This document shows positions 12,264 through 24,463 of a stretch of DNA of 64,000 bases, in pieces (positions within the stretch are counted from its first letter, which is position 1; each line of letters opens with the position of its first letter). The notes below the pieces were generated by a model that did no database searches, was not told the origin of the DNA, and saw only the letters and a list, made by a program, of their open reading frames with translations. The position numbers and the translations under genes were made by a program. The stretch comes from Quercus robur. Taxonomy: Eukaryota > Streptophyta > Magnoliopsida > Fagales > Fagaceae. The stretch covers positions 2,869,501 through 2,933,500 of the forward strand of contig NC_065542.1 of the NCBI RefSeq assembly GCF_932294415.1. The letters are read 5' to 3'.

Positions 12264-12925
12264 TGTTGTAAGGTCATAGTTTTGGGCTTCTAACATAATA
12301 GAGATACCGACTTAGGCCCAAAAAAATTCTAAACAAAAAATTTGTAGAAAATAGGTTGGAAACCTGGACTTTTGTGAATTAGATGATTGACCAATAAGTT
12401 TTGATAATAAAGAAAGAAATATAACAAAATTTTATTCGGGAAAGATGTCCTTGAATACATCCGAGGAGGTTGATTCTTAAATATTGCTCTTAAGACTTTG
12501 TTACAAGTTTGGCACCCAAGTTGCTCCAGGCTCTCCTTTTTTCCCTTCTCCTCTATTTTAAACTATCTTCCCTTCATTTCCACCATTCACGTGTAGATTT
12601 AGATTGATAGTACTGATACTTGTTCCATCAGCCCCTCCCTAAAGTCTTTGGGAGTGGTTGTAAAGGCTGAAAAGCACAGTTCAGTTAGTTGCAGAGTATT
12701 TAATACGATAGTAGCAACTTTTTTTTAGATATTTCCATGCCTTCATTTGTCCTTTTTTTTCTTAATAATTATCCTCTTCCATGGAGTGGTCCGGAGTGTC
12801 GCTCTTAATGGCAAATCATTCCCTTTGCCATCGGCCGTGCCTAGTCGAGGAGGGGTTCTTACTCGGATTGAGCCCTTAACCCAACATATACATAGATATG
12901 GGCTCCCTGGCCTTTCACCCCCACA
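12264..12925 (-). mobile_element. Solo LTR, 662 bp, antisense
   Basis: The plus-strand ends are TGTTGTAAGG and TTTCACCCCCACA, so the minus strand begins TGTGGGGGTG like the other LTRs here. Perfect 5-bp target duplications ATTAT flank it (12259-12263 and 12926-12930). There is no internal region. Confidence 0.8.
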
Positions 12926-13118
12926 ATTATAATATCACTTGTTTAGTTTATAATAAAATAGTGTTTCAATAAAAATATAAATTATAATTATTGCAACGAT
13001 CACTCGTTTAGTTTATAATAAAACCACCATTAGTATTATATGCTGGCATTGATAAAATCTCCATTAGTTATGAGAAATTTTATCACTATCTTGTAATCCT
13101 ATGTCTTTTGAGGAAATT

Positions 13119-13144
13119 GGGGGGGGGGGGGGGGGGGGGGGGGG
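13119..13144. repeat. Poly-G tract, 26 bp
   Basis: There are twenty-six consecutive G residues in AT-rich DNA. The paralogous copy near 16.2 kb has no such tract. Both a real expansion and an assembly artefact are possible. Confidence 0.95.
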
Positions 13145-13314
13145 AAGTATTGAGCTTTCTAAATTGCAAAAAGCCAATAATGACAAGAAGTAATGTGTTT
13201 TCAAGGAATTGAGGGGAGAGTGAACCTGATCTTTCTTCAGCTGCAAGTTTGACTAGAGAAGAAAAAAAATCTTAATATGGTAAATTCTTGTGTCAAAGCT
13301 TATCCAATTTCTCT

Positions 13315-13510
13315 AGTGTTGTTTGGAAAAAATTATTTTTGTCAACTTATTTAATATTCAGTTTATTTTTGTTATTATTTATGGGTCCTACTACACTTTT
13401 TGATACTATTCATGAGTCCCACGATACTATTACAACTAATTTTTACCTTTATTTATAATATTTTCAACAAAAAATTTTTAATTTTAACAAAATAAACGGA
13501 TACTAAATAG
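13315..13510. mobile_element. hAT-type MITE copy (decayed)
   Basis: Same pattern as 7858-8040 and 18108-18300 (GTTTATTTTTGTTATTATTT, CATGAGTCCCAC, TTTTTAATTTTAACAAAATAAAC). It is absent from the paralogous segment at 16.35 kb, which supports insertion. Confidence 0.55.
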
Positions 13511-13779
13511 ACTCTTAAAAAGAAGATGTGTATTATATTTATCCAAAGCGTAGAAGGAAAAACACTTGAAAGTGAAAGATAATTAGGTAAGCAGGTAAAC
13601 AGATACAAATCCTTTACCCTTGGTCTTCGTGTTCCACCCCATCACATCATGTGTTTGATTTTTTTTTTTTTAATTTTAATTATTTTATAAGGAAAATAAA
13701 AATATGCAATAGATAGTAATTAGTGTCACATAAAATGAAACAGAGACAAAATCGCACAAGTAGTCTATTCTTGATATTT

Positions 13780-15990
13780 TTGGGGGTGTTTGATACACGA
13801 GTTTGAGTATAAGTGGCTAAACGGGCTGGGCGGGCCGGGTCAAGTCGGTAAGTCCAACGGGTCGCGAGTCAAAACAGATTATTTTTAAATGAGTCAATCA
13901 GGTTACAAGTCGGGTTGACCCGTATTTTTCAAAATTTTTTTTTAATTACAAAAATAAATCAATGACAACCTGTTTAGAGAGAATGAATAAAATCAATTAA
14001 GTAAATGAATTGCACTTAATGCCACTTGTTAATATCCTTCCAATTTTGATAGTTTTGAGCATGACAAAAATTATTTATAGTCATAAACTCATAATGGAAA
14101 AAGTCTTCAATGTTAATAGTTCACTATCAAAATGCATATATTTACAAGTTTACATCTTCAAAAAGAGATATATCTTAAAACAAACAAAACAAGTAAGCCA
14201 GGAAAGTAACAACTTGTTAATATTCTTTCTTTTGGATGTTTTTATGGTTTTTTGAAGCATGAAATTCTTTTATTTTATTATTAAGATTTGGATCTTTTGG
14301 GGGTGATAGATTGTGAGCAAAGGAGGAGCACAAATTAAAAAAAAATAAAAAAAAGGAACAAAGTTTTTTGCAGCTTAGTGTGCAGGTGAAGCCAGATTTT
14401 TTTATGGACAAATGGAGAAATTCTTTATAATTCGTATTGGCCACTATTCATTGGCTTCTAAGAAACCTAAATCACTTATTCAATCATCATAAATTTTACC
14501 AATTGAGCTAACCACTAAGTTTAGTCAATTTGAATGTGTATGTTATAACTCATAAACACATGCTAATTTAATTTATTTAGTTAGCTAGTTAAATATTATT
14601 ATATAAGTGATGAATAAATTAGTCATTAGTTGAATATATTCAAAATTTATAATGAATATACCCTTTGAATATGTATACCTATATATGTGTGTATATATAT
14701 ATATATATTTTAATCTCTATATATTAAGACAATTCAAAAGGTTAGTTATGACTTCAAAAAATGTCAAAAATACCTCTAATCTAATTAGACAATCCTTATT
14801 CTTAAAAAATAAAAAATGGGGTTAAAATTGTAATTAAACAAAATTCAAAAACCAAAAAAACTACCAGAGAAACTTTTTTTTCTAAAAATTAGCACACTCT
14901 CTATAAATATATCTCACATACGTTTGATAAGTAGCAAACGCTAAACCAGTAGTTTACTCCATTTCAAATTCTAAATTTTAGTTTCTTAAAAATTTCTTCA
15001 TGTGTAAATTCACTAACAATAGATAAATTCGAATTGAATAATTACTTTAAACTCAAAAAAAAAATCTCATCGTACATGCGGAGCTTGTATGATGATGCTA
15101 CTTTTTATTAAGAGTTTGTGATTCTTATTATATACGATGCAAAAAAAATAAAAAATTGATTCACAACATGATTCACATTTTGACAATAATGCCTTGCAAT
15201 TATTATACCGAAGTAAATCCAAAGTTAGCTTTCTTTTTCTTTTTTTAGAAAAAAAAAAATCTAAAGTTAACTAATTGTCTATACTATAAAAGCTTGGCAT
15301 GGTGCACGAATACCATGCACCCACCTAAGCCAAGTCAACAGAACATTTAAAGCATCTGCTAAAAAGGAAGGAGCTAATCCCTGTAATTTATTACCATTTT
15401 TTTACCCTGGACAAGACTTATCACCGACTACAACTAGTATTGATTCTATTGAATGAGATTTTTTTTTTTTTTTAATGGTTGTCTTGGTAGCCTTGAGCCT
15501 TGTGTTGTCTTGTCTCTTATGTCACTCATGTCCGTGATTGTGAGCTCTTATTGGTTGTGATGAAATAGTCTACAATTAAAATAAAAAAAAATTCAAATAG
15601 TCATTCTTTCATGTCTTTATAATTTTATATCTATAATATATTGACTATTAGTTTTGATACTTTGTGCTTTATGCACTTAGTATTATGACGTAGTTTAAAT
15701 ATTTTTTTAGCAAATTTTTTTAATGGGTTAGGTCGGGTTAACCCGCAAAAAAATTGGATTGGGTCACGGGTCAACCCATTTTTGTTTCGGGTCAAAAAAT
15801 GGGTTCGGGTCAGGTATTTTTCGGGTATGAGTAATATTGTTTGAGTGTTTTTGATATAAGTGTGTGTGAAAATGTGTGTAAATGTGTTTAAAATGCTCAA
15901 AAGTGGGTTAGAAATGCCCTACCAAGCCGGCTGTAAGTTGTTGTATCAAATGTTTTCAAAAAATTAAAAAAGTTGTTGTATCAAATAAAA
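13780..15990. mobile_element. Insertion of about 2.2 kb, non-coding, hAT/PIF-like ends
   Basis: It is defined by comparison with the uninterrupted paralog near 16.67 kb. The left end reads GTGTTTGATACACGAG and the right end TTGTTGTATCAAAT, a partial inverted repeat. GGGTT/AACCC-rich blocks lie near both ends (13805-13930 and 15715-15830). The inside holds a SINE-like fragment (14450-14530), a Helitron-like 5' start (about 14713) and AT-rich DNA. No transposase was seen. The exact ends are not certain. Confidence 0.5.
14450..14530 (-). mobile_element. SINE fragment
   Basis: On the minus strand it reads GGTTAGCTCAATTGGTAAAA followed by a stretch like the SINEs near 17.1 and 17.5 kb. It has the A-box part only. 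Confidence 0.5.
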
Positions 15991-16144
15991 AAAGTTGTCT
16001 TAAAAAATAAAATAATTACTTAAAAAACAATTCAGCCCATATATGTCTATTATAATGCGGTGAATTTGAAAGTGAGACCTACCTCAAATATATCCTGCTT
16101 TTGAATTACCTAAAATTTATGCTGTGAATTATATGCTCTCATAG

Positions 16145-16870
16145 TCTCATTGATAAATCTCCATTTTAGTTATGAGAAATTTATCATTATCTTGTAATCC
16201 TCTTGCAAAAAGCCAACAATGACAAGAAGAAATTTGTTTTCAAGGAATTGAGGGATGAGTGAAATAGGTATTTCTTCGGTTGCAAGTTTGACTAGAGAAG
16301 GGAAAAAATGTTAATATAGTAAATTCTTGTTGTCATATATAGCTTATCCCTCTTAATAATAAGAAGTGTATTATCCAAAACCAAGAAGGAAAAAAAACCC
16401 TTGGAAGTGAAAGATAATAAGGTAAGCAGGCAAAGATAATGCTTTATGTTCCACGACATATGAGGGGTGTTTTGATTTTATTTATTTTTTCTATTTTAAT
16501 TATTTTATTAAAAAAATAAAGATGTATGACATACTATAATTTGTGTAACATAAAATGAAACTATGAAATCTTTTTTTTTTTAATAAGAAAAAACTATGAA
16601 ATCTTATCCAGGTAAAGATCATATTGTAGCCTATTCTTTTTTAAATTTAATAAAACGACAGAATTAGTCTCTATTCTTGAAATTTAAGATGTCTTAAAAA
16701 AAAAGAATTACTTAACAAAAAAATCTGCCCATATATGGGTTTATTATAATGTGGTGAATTTGAAAGTGAGACCTACTCTTCTCAAAAAAAGAAAAGGAAA
16801 AAGAAAGTGAGACCTACCTCAAATCTTTCCTAAAACGTATGCTGTGAATTATACTCCTCCATGGCCCCAT
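16145..16870. repeat. Local tandem duplication, copy 2
   Basis: This is the uninterrupted partner of 13045-16140; it gives the empty-site reference for the G tract, the MITE and the 2.2-kb insertion. Confidence 0.75.
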
Positions 16871-17089
16871 CATTAAAATGACAACACAAGCAGGCTCCCT
16901 TTATTTAATCATGAAGATAAATATTAAAAAGTACTAAGTCAGTAAATGGAGCTAAAAGGATGTCCTTACTGAAAAAAGAAGAAAAAGAAAAAAAGGGTGA
17001 TGTCTTTAATTCAGTCGAGCTGTTTACGAGCCCAATTTATTTATTTTTATTTATTCAAAAAGAACTTTTTTGTTTTAATTTTTTATAAT

Positions 17090-17245
17090 ATTTTTTTGTG
17101 AGGATATTAACCTATAGTGTTCGTTTTTTATCATAACTCTTTATCATCAGATAAAAAACCAATCGATTTTTGGTGTATACAGAGATTAAATCTCAGATTT
17201 CTTATTCAATCATCAGAGATTTTATCAGTTGAGCTAATTAAAACT
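17090..17245 (-). mobile_element. tRNA-derived SINE, minus strand
   Basis: On the minus strand it reads TTAGCTCAACTGATAAAATC (A-box-like), a decayed B box and ATACACCAAAAATCG, ending in an A-rich tail that appears as T runs on the plus strand. It belongs to the same family as the copy at 17479-17636. A possible short target repeat TAATATTT flanks it. Confidence 0.65.
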
Positions 17246-17478
17246 CATTTATTTTTTTTAATATTTGATTACATATTCTCTTGGAACTAATTATTTAATT
17301 AACCTTGGTTTTAATTATTTGACCAATCACCATCAACCTTATTGGCCAAATATTATATCTTAAAAGAATTGGCCTTCCTTTAAGAATCCTCTTCATTGCA
17401 AATATTGTCCGTTTCATTTATTTCATAGTCCAAACTAGATTGTTGGATATAGTCAATATTCTATACACTATTAAATTT

Positions 17479-17636
17479 GTGGGTTCCAGTGTTAGCTCAA
17501 CTGATAAAGTCTGTGATGGTTGTATAAGAGATCTGGGGTTCAATCTCCGCCTACACCAAACAGTTTGGTGTCTTGATCTGATAATAAAGAACTATTATCA
17601 AAAGTAAATGTCATAAGTTGAAACTCTCTAAAAAAA
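17479..17636 (+). mobile_element. tRNA-derived SINE, plus strand
   Basis: The 158-bp body has TTAGCTCAACTGATAAAGTC (A box) and GGGGTTCAATCTCCGCC (B box) and ends in an A run. Perfect 14-bp target duplications ACACTATTAAATTT flank it (17465-17478 and 17637-17650). It is non-coding and depends on LINE enzymes for movement. Confidence 0.88.
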
Positions 17637-18107
17637 ACACTATTAAATTTATTAAATAAAATTTGAACTGTCAAATGGACGAAATGGATAAAAAACTGCA
17701 AAGTTCTTGGTATATATATTATATTTCTTTTTCTTCTTCTTTAACTGGATACTTTAGGTTTGTTTAATTAAAAGGCAGAAATTAAAAAGAGGGAAGAATA
17801 CCTTTTACTGTTTGTACTTACTCTACTTCATTGTTTCAATTAAAATGCATATGTAAAAAATATATTAAAAAAATCGAAATGAATTCTTTTATCTATGAAT
17901 TTTAGTTAGCTTAATAGCTAAAATCTATTAACATCAAATAAAAAATAAAAAATATTCTTGTATCACATTCCAATTATATTGATGTGGTCGGGATACAATG
18001 AAGGATTTAAAAGATAGCCTTGCAATTGATTACCTAAATAATTTTTAAGGGGAATAACGGTATGATTGTAACTTGGATATATAATCTAAAATGAAGAATT
18101 TTGTCAA

Positions 18108-18300
18108 CTAAGGTTGCATTTGGCATTGGATTAAAAACCAGTTTTTTTTTACTATTTAGTTTATTTTTGCTACCATTCAAGTTATTTTTTATACTATTCA
18201 TGAGTCTCACTTTACTATTTCAACTACTTTTTAACTATTTTTACAATACTTTCAGTAAAAAAAATTCAATTTAAGCTAAATAAACTGTTCTTAAATGAGC
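18108..18300. mobile_element. hAT-type MITE copy (decayed)
   Basis: Pattern TTTGGCATTGGATTAAAAAC, CTATTCATGAGTCTCAC and TTTCAGTAAAAAA, ending in AAATAAAC. Third member of the family seen at 7858 and 13315. Confidence 0.5.
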
Positions 18301-18339
18301 TGTAAGAATCAATATTATGTGTAGGAGTAATTATCAACG

Positions 18340-18560
18340 TGCTGAACAGCAAAGGTCCCTCTCTTGCTGCCTATAGCCACTTGGTAGAAGAGGCGAAGTC
18401 CTTAGCAAAAAATTTTTGTTGCTGTTGAGTTTCTCTATATTAGATGGCAGGTATAATTCTGTTGCTCATAATATTACTAGACATGTTAGCAAGGCTTTAA
18501 CGTGGATGAAAGATATTCCTCCATACCTCCATAATGTAGTTTTAACCAATGCGGCTGTTC
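18340..18560 (+). mobile_element. LINE fragment: end of RNase H-like domain
   Basis: The plus-strand reading SLAAYSHLVEEAKSLAKNF, then (after a stop) NSVAHNITRHVSKAL and TWMKDIPPYLHNVVLTNA, matches the closing part of the RNase H domain of plant L1-type LINEs (VAHxLARHA ... W...DIPP). One TGA and a frame change separate the two parts, so it is a dead 5'-truncated piece. Confidence 0.7.
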
Positions 18561-18637
18561 TTTTTTAATACTACAGTCTTCTTCTCAAATATATATATAT
18601 ATATATATGTTCTTTTTTAATACTACAGTCTTCTTCT

Positions 18638-18668
<31 letters not shown>
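18555..18668. repeat. Tandem duplication ending in (AT)n
   Basis: A block TGTTCTTTTTTAATACTACA plus its following AT microsatellite occurs twice in direct succession (unit about 53 bp). Confidence 0.85.
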
Positions 18669-18671
<3 letters not shown>

Positions 18672-18759
18672 GTGTAGGAGTAGGACTAGCAAATGTCGCA
18701 GAGACAGACAGGTTGATTCTCCATCTCTATCCTTAAGCAGGTAAGATAAATAACTCCTA

Positions 18760-18765
18760 TCCTTG

Positions 18766-18808
<43 letters not shown>

Positions 18809-20160
18809 TACCCAACTTTAACCTATTCAGCAATTCTGAGCGAACAAAACCAAGTAATTTTAAAAAAGAAATAAGTTCAAAAAACATAAGGGATGACAAA
18901 ATTGGTCTTCACTCCAAATTCTAGATAGTTTAGACTTAATTACAACCTCCATATCTGTCTCCCCTAATTTGTCAAAGTCCCTAAGTACCTTTTATCTTCC
19001 TATTGCCTTTTCTAGCTCTAACTTCAACTTGAGTCTAACTTGTGCTTAATTCGAGTTAACTTCTTTTTATGATCAAATTAATTAGGTATAAATTAGGTCC
19101 ATTGGCTTGGATTGCAATAATTGATTATTGATCTTCTAATTTTGATTTCATTCATATGGCATCTTTTTTCAATCTATATACTGATAAGCACATTTCAAAT
19201 ACAATGTCAACAAATGGAAGCTTACAAAAATGCTAGCATCAAAAAGTGACGAACATGTAAAAATGTATAAATTTTTTGTACGGCCATTTTCAATCATAAA
19301 AATCAAAGCTTATAAAAAGGGTTTTAGAAGGTTGGTAAGATTGCCTACTGGACGTACATTAATTTTAGAGATAATTCAAACGGATGGAAACCAGCTAATA
19401 AAGTAAGACAAAAGGATAACATACAATACTAAAATGTATAATATTTTTTAAATAAATCAGCTTCATGCCTAACCCTGCCTAACCTTTACTGTGGTGTGTC
19501 TCAATCTATCATATTCATTATGACTTAATAACACACTATAATTTCCCAAAAACGAGCCTGACTTTTCTTTTCACTTGTTACCTTACAAAATATTTGAATA
19601 TTAGATGTCAATTTTCAGGCAAGTCATGGTAGAGGGGTACCTAGGATTTCAAGCTAGCTAAGGAAGGTCGAAGTATAAGAAGAAAAAAAAAAATCAAATA
19701 GGTATCCAATAAACTATCAGCTAAGATTAATACACAAAATTATTGTTTCTTAATACATTAAAATACAATCATTTACTAACAAATACAAAATAATATTGTT
19801 TCTGAAGAGCATCAATTGTTACTCAAAAAAAAAAAAAAAATCATAAACCAAAACTTACTTTTGCTACTTTAATATAGCATTTGAAATGTCTTGTACAATA
19901 ATGTTTTGGTATTCGGTGTTCTAAATACTAAATATTTACCATTTAGAACACCTAATGCTAGTACTTTAATACTTTTTTTGACCAAGCTAGTATTCTAATA
20001 CTGAGCTGACTAGGATTTTTTTTTTTTTAATTTTAAAATTTTGTTTTTGTTATTTATTTATTTATTATTATTTTTTTTTTTTTTTAGTTGGGTAGTTACT
20101 AATTGAGTTAAGCTAATTAAAAGAAAGGAGTCTAAGTTTTTGGAAGAGGAAGGCACAACT
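18760..20160. other. AT-rich DNA without recognised features
   Basis: Contains an (AT)n tract at about 18770-18800. No coding, RNA or repeat identity is seen in the rest. Confidence 0.35.
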
Positions 20161-20163
20161 CTA

Positions 20164-20164
<1 letters not shown>

Positions 20165-20220
<56 letters not shown>

Positions 20221-20340
20221 TATGTATAATCATTAAAAAAAATTCTTTTTTTTTTCTTTGGGCCGGGGGCCCGGGCCCACTTCTCCCCCCCCCCCCCCCC
20301 CCCCCCCCTTCTTTTTTTGTCTTTATAGTTTTTTTTTTTT
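20165..20340. repeat. (AT)n, GC-rich patch and 24-C tract
   Basis: A 60-bp AT tract is followed by a GC-only patch (GGGCCGGGGGCCCGGGCCC, about 20260-20279), 24 consecutive C residues (20285-20308) and a T run. The composition is unlike anything nearby; a low-quality assembly join is possible. Confidence 0.85.
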
Positions 20341-20418
20341 CCCCAAACTATCTAACTCTAGTGAAAGTGAGGGTTAGGAACAGATATTTTTCATATAATT
20401 GACAATAATAGATTTATT

Positions 20419-20856
20419 AATAGGAACTTAGCTTTTTAATTTGTTATTTTTGTGCTTAATCAACTTGATGTGATAAGTAGGAATGAAATGCCCTTGGTTT
20501 AAGATTGAATCATCAGTATCTCTCGCTCCTTCTTTTATTAATAGGAACTTAGCTTTTTAATTTGTTATTTTAATTTGTGCTTAATCAACTTGATGTGATA
20601 AGTAGGAATGAAATGCTCTGGAGTATTCCATCAAAAAAAGAAATGCTCTGGAGTAAGATTGAATCATCGATATCTCTCGCTCCTTCTTTTAGATTAGAAA
20701 ACCTTGGTAGGGTAGGTTGAAGTGAGGTAGAGTGAAAGCATTTAGTCATCTCTAAATTTCTAACGATCAGTGGTTCCAACACTCATAAATGAGAAAGGAG
20801 AGAAGCGGTAGTAATAGTATTGATAGTAAAAGATAAAATGTTTTGAAATAGTAAAA

Positions 20857-20900
<44 letters not shown>

Positions 20901-21115
20901 AAAAATACAAACAGTATGGGATATTTTACCATACATAAATATAAGAAAATACATTTACTATGACATTTTGAGTAGAATTTACCTTGTTAGTTGGAATATA
21001 CTTCTTGAAAAGACTTTGAAGTTTTAATATAATATATAGGAACTCCACTTAATTAAAAAAAAAAAAAAAATACAAGTCTATGGTTTTGGGTCTAATTAGA
21101 TTAAATTAGATGATG
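20419..21115. repeat. Local tandem duplication, copy 1
   Basis: GTGCTTAATCAACTTGATGT and its flanks occur at about 20452, 20577 and 21529. From about 20538 the whole stretch to 21115 is repeated at 21495-22830, including TCTAAATTTCTAA and CAGTGGTTCCAAC. A partial third unit lies at 20419-20525. Confidence 0.8.
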
Positions 21116-21494
21116 TCCCGCATGATGTGTGGTCTACTTTATAATTTTATTTAAAATCATTTTTATGTATATTAAGATCTACATATTATACTTATTTTGT
21201 TGTATAATATTTATGTTTGCCTACAATATTGTTGAATATATTAAAACTTGATTTTCTTTATTCATATTTTATTAAAAAAACTGTATAACACTATAAGACG
21301 TTATAATATTTACTGTAACTAAAAAGTAGATTTTATTTTTTAAATAGATTAAATGATTTTGAAATTTATAAATAATAATTTAAAGCATAAAATACTTTTA
21401 TATCCTAAAATTATATAAATTTAAGCAACCTCCCAAACACTTTCTTAACCACTCTATTTTCACAACTAAATATGGAGACCTTAATCGCAATCAA

Positions 21495-22830
21495 ATAGGA
21501 ACTTAGCTTTTTAATTTTTTATTTTTGTGCTTAATCAACTTGATGTGATAAGTAGGAATGACAATGCACTAGACTAAGATCAAATCATGGTCTCGATCCT
21601 TCTTTTAGGTTAGAAAACCTACGAACTTTTAGGTTAGAAAACCATCGCAGGGTAGGTTAAAGTGGATAGAGTGAAACTGTGAAAGCATTTAGTCATCTCT
21701 AAATTTCTAATGATCAGTGGTTCCAACTACTCATAAATGAGAAAGGAGAGGAGCGGTAGTAATAGTATTGATATAAAAAGACAAAATGTTTTGAGATGGT
21801 AAAAAAAAACACACACACATACACACATATATATAATATACAATCGGATAGGATATTTTACCATGCATAAATATTAGAAAATACATTTGCAACGAAATTT
21901 TGGGTAGAATTTACCAAGTTAGTTAGAATATACTTCTTGGAAACAACTTTGAAGTTTTAATATAATATATAGGAACACCATTTAGTTAAAAAAAATAAAA
22001 GTGTAGGGACTAGGTTTGAGCATTTCTTCTATTAGATGAGTGGACTCAGGCCCAACTAGCCCAATACAATAAATTTATAGAGAATGGGTTTAAGAACTAG
22101 GCCTTAGTAAGGGTTGTAACAACTAAACATGGTTATGAGTGGGTTGAATAACAAGGATGTGGACTAAAGTGTGAAATTCTATCCTCAGCCCTCATCTGAG
22201 GAGCTTGTTATTCTTATTATTTCTTCAATGCTTGGTTACAAAGGTTTCAAAGATCATACAAATTGCTCCCGTATTCTCTATTTCTAATTCCCGATCCCCC
22301 TTTTCCTGGAGGATTTCTCACGTTATATATCCCCTCCCAGTTAATCTTGGCCCTCCATCTATTGGTCATGCAGGTCACTACTTGAGTGCTTGTCTCATCA
22401 GTCGCATTTCCAAACCTTCTGTGTGTTGCAGCAACCAAGGCAGCACTGTTTAGGGGTCATTTCCTCATTAATGTGGCCAGAACGTTAGTTGTGGGCATTT
22501 AATACGGAAGTGACAGTTTCTCTTTGAATTGCTCCTCCACTATGCTCCCATGGCTGACCCATTGTACTTGTCCTTTTTCCTAGGATACTCTGGGAGGTTG
22601 GCTTCGATGGCGTGCCACTCTTCCCTTCTATGATCTCGGTTGGCTGAGAACAGGATTGTCCTCGGCGATATTTCTTGGCAGTTTGGGCTTTCTTCGTTCA
22701 TCCTCGGGCATTTCTTCCTCCTCGGCGTGGCTCTTGGGTTTAGTATAAAGTGGGCCGGAGTTGCCAAATTCTTTGACCCCACAATAAGTATATAGTTTTG
22801 GGTCTAACTATGTTAAATTAATTACTCAAT
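21495..22830. repeat. Local tandem duplication, copy 2 (holds a solo LTR)
   Basis: Homologous to 20538-21115; interrupted by the LTR at 22002-22783. On both sides of the LTR the alignment to copy 1 resumes (left AAAAATAAAAG, right TATATAGTTTTGGGTCTAA). Confidence 0.8.
22002..22783 (-). mobile_element. Solo LTR, 782 bp, antisense
   Basis: The plus-strand ends are TGTAGGGACTAGG and TTTGACCCCACA. A TATA-like GGGGATATATAAC reads on the minus strand. Flanks AAAAG and ATAAG match at 4 of 5 positions. It shares blocks with the LTR at 50930 (GAGTGCTTGTC, CATTTAATGCGG-like), so the two belong to related Ty3-type families. The paralogous site near 21.07 kb is empty. Confidence 0.82.
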
Positions 22831-23968
22831 TTCTTTATCTTTGTAGTTAAAACTTTTAATCACAAATGTATATACTCAAATGGTATCATCTATTTGCCCA
22901 AAACAAGAAGTTTCTTACGCAAGAGGAATTTATAATAAATCTGGTAGTCTGGTGGATCTCCTTCAATTAGAATCATACATGTGACTCAGACTCTCAGAGA
23001 GCTCTTATTTGTTATATTTGAGGAATATCGAGTAATCACTAATCACATGGCAAACTAATGGAAAACAAAAATGCATCGATCACTAAGCACTTTCTTCAAA
23101 AGGAGTAATTCCTTTCTTTTCGATCACTTGTAAAAACCTAATTGGCATGTGCTTCTTTCCACTTTATAAATTTAATCTGTGCATGTTCCACGTTTTAATT
23201 CTTCTTTTCGCCATTGAGACCAAAAAGAAAGTCTCCCACTCCCATTTTGGAGCTATTTTCTTACAAGTTGCAATCATTTTAAACTCCAGGAAACACTTTT
23301 CTGGATAACCTTGGGAGTAGTGGTGGTACCTTATAAATATAGTCATCACTGCATTGATAACCAGAGAGAATATCCTAAGCTGCCCTGAGAATCAAAATAG
23401 AATATCCAAAGTGTTTCTTTTGTATCATTGGTTTACCACCACACGGAGGGAAAAAGCAAGAGAAAAAAAATCTACCTGTCTTTTTCTTTTTAATTGTTTG
23501 GTTAGTAAATGAGAAAATAAAAAAAAAGGAAAGGGACAACATGATTTAAAATTCTCCTCCAAGGCCCACTAACAATGACATTCTCTCCAAAAGTGAGATT
23601 TGAAGATAAAATTGGTTAAGCATTAGGATTGGCCCCAAATTGATATTTTAGCAATACACTTGCTCAAATTGTGTTTTTCCTGAGTATGTATTATTAAAAA
23701 AATTTAACAACTATGAATAATGTGTATATATACAAATTACTGTAATTAGATGGTAAAACTAATATATTTTATTTTATTGTCTCTATCTTCTGATAAATAA
23801 TTATTATCCTTTTTATCATTTTTTTCTCTCTCTTCATACTCTGTTTCTCTCAAGTAAATAGTAAATAAAAAAAAATATTTAAATAAAGTGGTGAAAAAAT
23901 AAAGATTGAAATGTGATGTATTGTAAAGTAAAATGATATAATAAATAAAATAAACTTTTAAATGGTAA
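22831..23968. other. AT-rich DNA without recognised features
   Basis: No ORF with domain content, RNA gene or clear repeat. Confidence 0.35.
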
Positions 23969-24458
23969 TGTTGGGTGCATAAAGCACATGGTCCAGCCCA
24001 CACAGTAAAAACCCACATATGGGTTTGTATTTTTATTCCATGGCCAACTAGTATTCCTAGTTCGAGTGGATTTTGTATTTGTGTAATACAAGTATGGTGT
24101 GGCGGCTAGGGTTATTTAGGTAAGGATTATATGTGATTGTTTTTGGTGTGCCACACAGGGAAAAAAGAAAAAAGAAACAGGGAGCCGCATATTGAATAGA
24201 GAAAAATGATTGCTACCTTTGAGAGAGATAATTAGTGTGTGTGTGAGAGCAAAAAAAAAAACAAAAAAAACAAAAAAGATTTTTCTTTAGCCGTGAGACA
24301 TTCACAAAAAATTATTGTAATTGATTTAATAATAGTGAAATTATTCGGAATTTGTCCTGTAATTTTTTCCTTTAAAGAGAAAAGATTTTTTACGTAAATA
24401 TATGTGATTACTATTTTGGATTGCTAATATTTGTAATAATATTATTTGGGACCCAACA
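23969..24458 (+). mobile_element. Solo LTR, 490 bp, Copia-like
   Basis: It begins TGTTGGGTGCATAAAG and ends GGGACCCAACA, with 7-bp terminal inverted repeats TGTTGGG/CCCAACA. Perfect 5-bp target duplications GGTAA flank it (23964-23968 and 24459-24463). No primer-binding site follows, so it is a solo LTR. The look of the ends and the size suit a Copia family; that placement is a judgement. Confidence 0.82.
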
Positions 24459-24463
24459 GGTAA

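Larger units (their letters stand above)
13045..16140. repeat. Local tandem duplication, copy 1 (interrupted)
   Basis: Segments 13045-13310, 13510-13780 and 15990-16140 match 16145-16870 in order (shared features include AGAAATTTTATCA, CAAGTTTGACTAGAGAAG and GAATTTGAAAGTGAGACCTACC). Copy 1 is broken by a 26-G tract, a MITE-like stretch and an insertion of about 2.2 kb. Confidence 0.75.

Noticed and set aside
17479-17560. tRNA gene candidate (A and B boxes present)
   Set aside because: No cloverleaf closes; the 3' part and 14-bp target repeats show it is a SINE.
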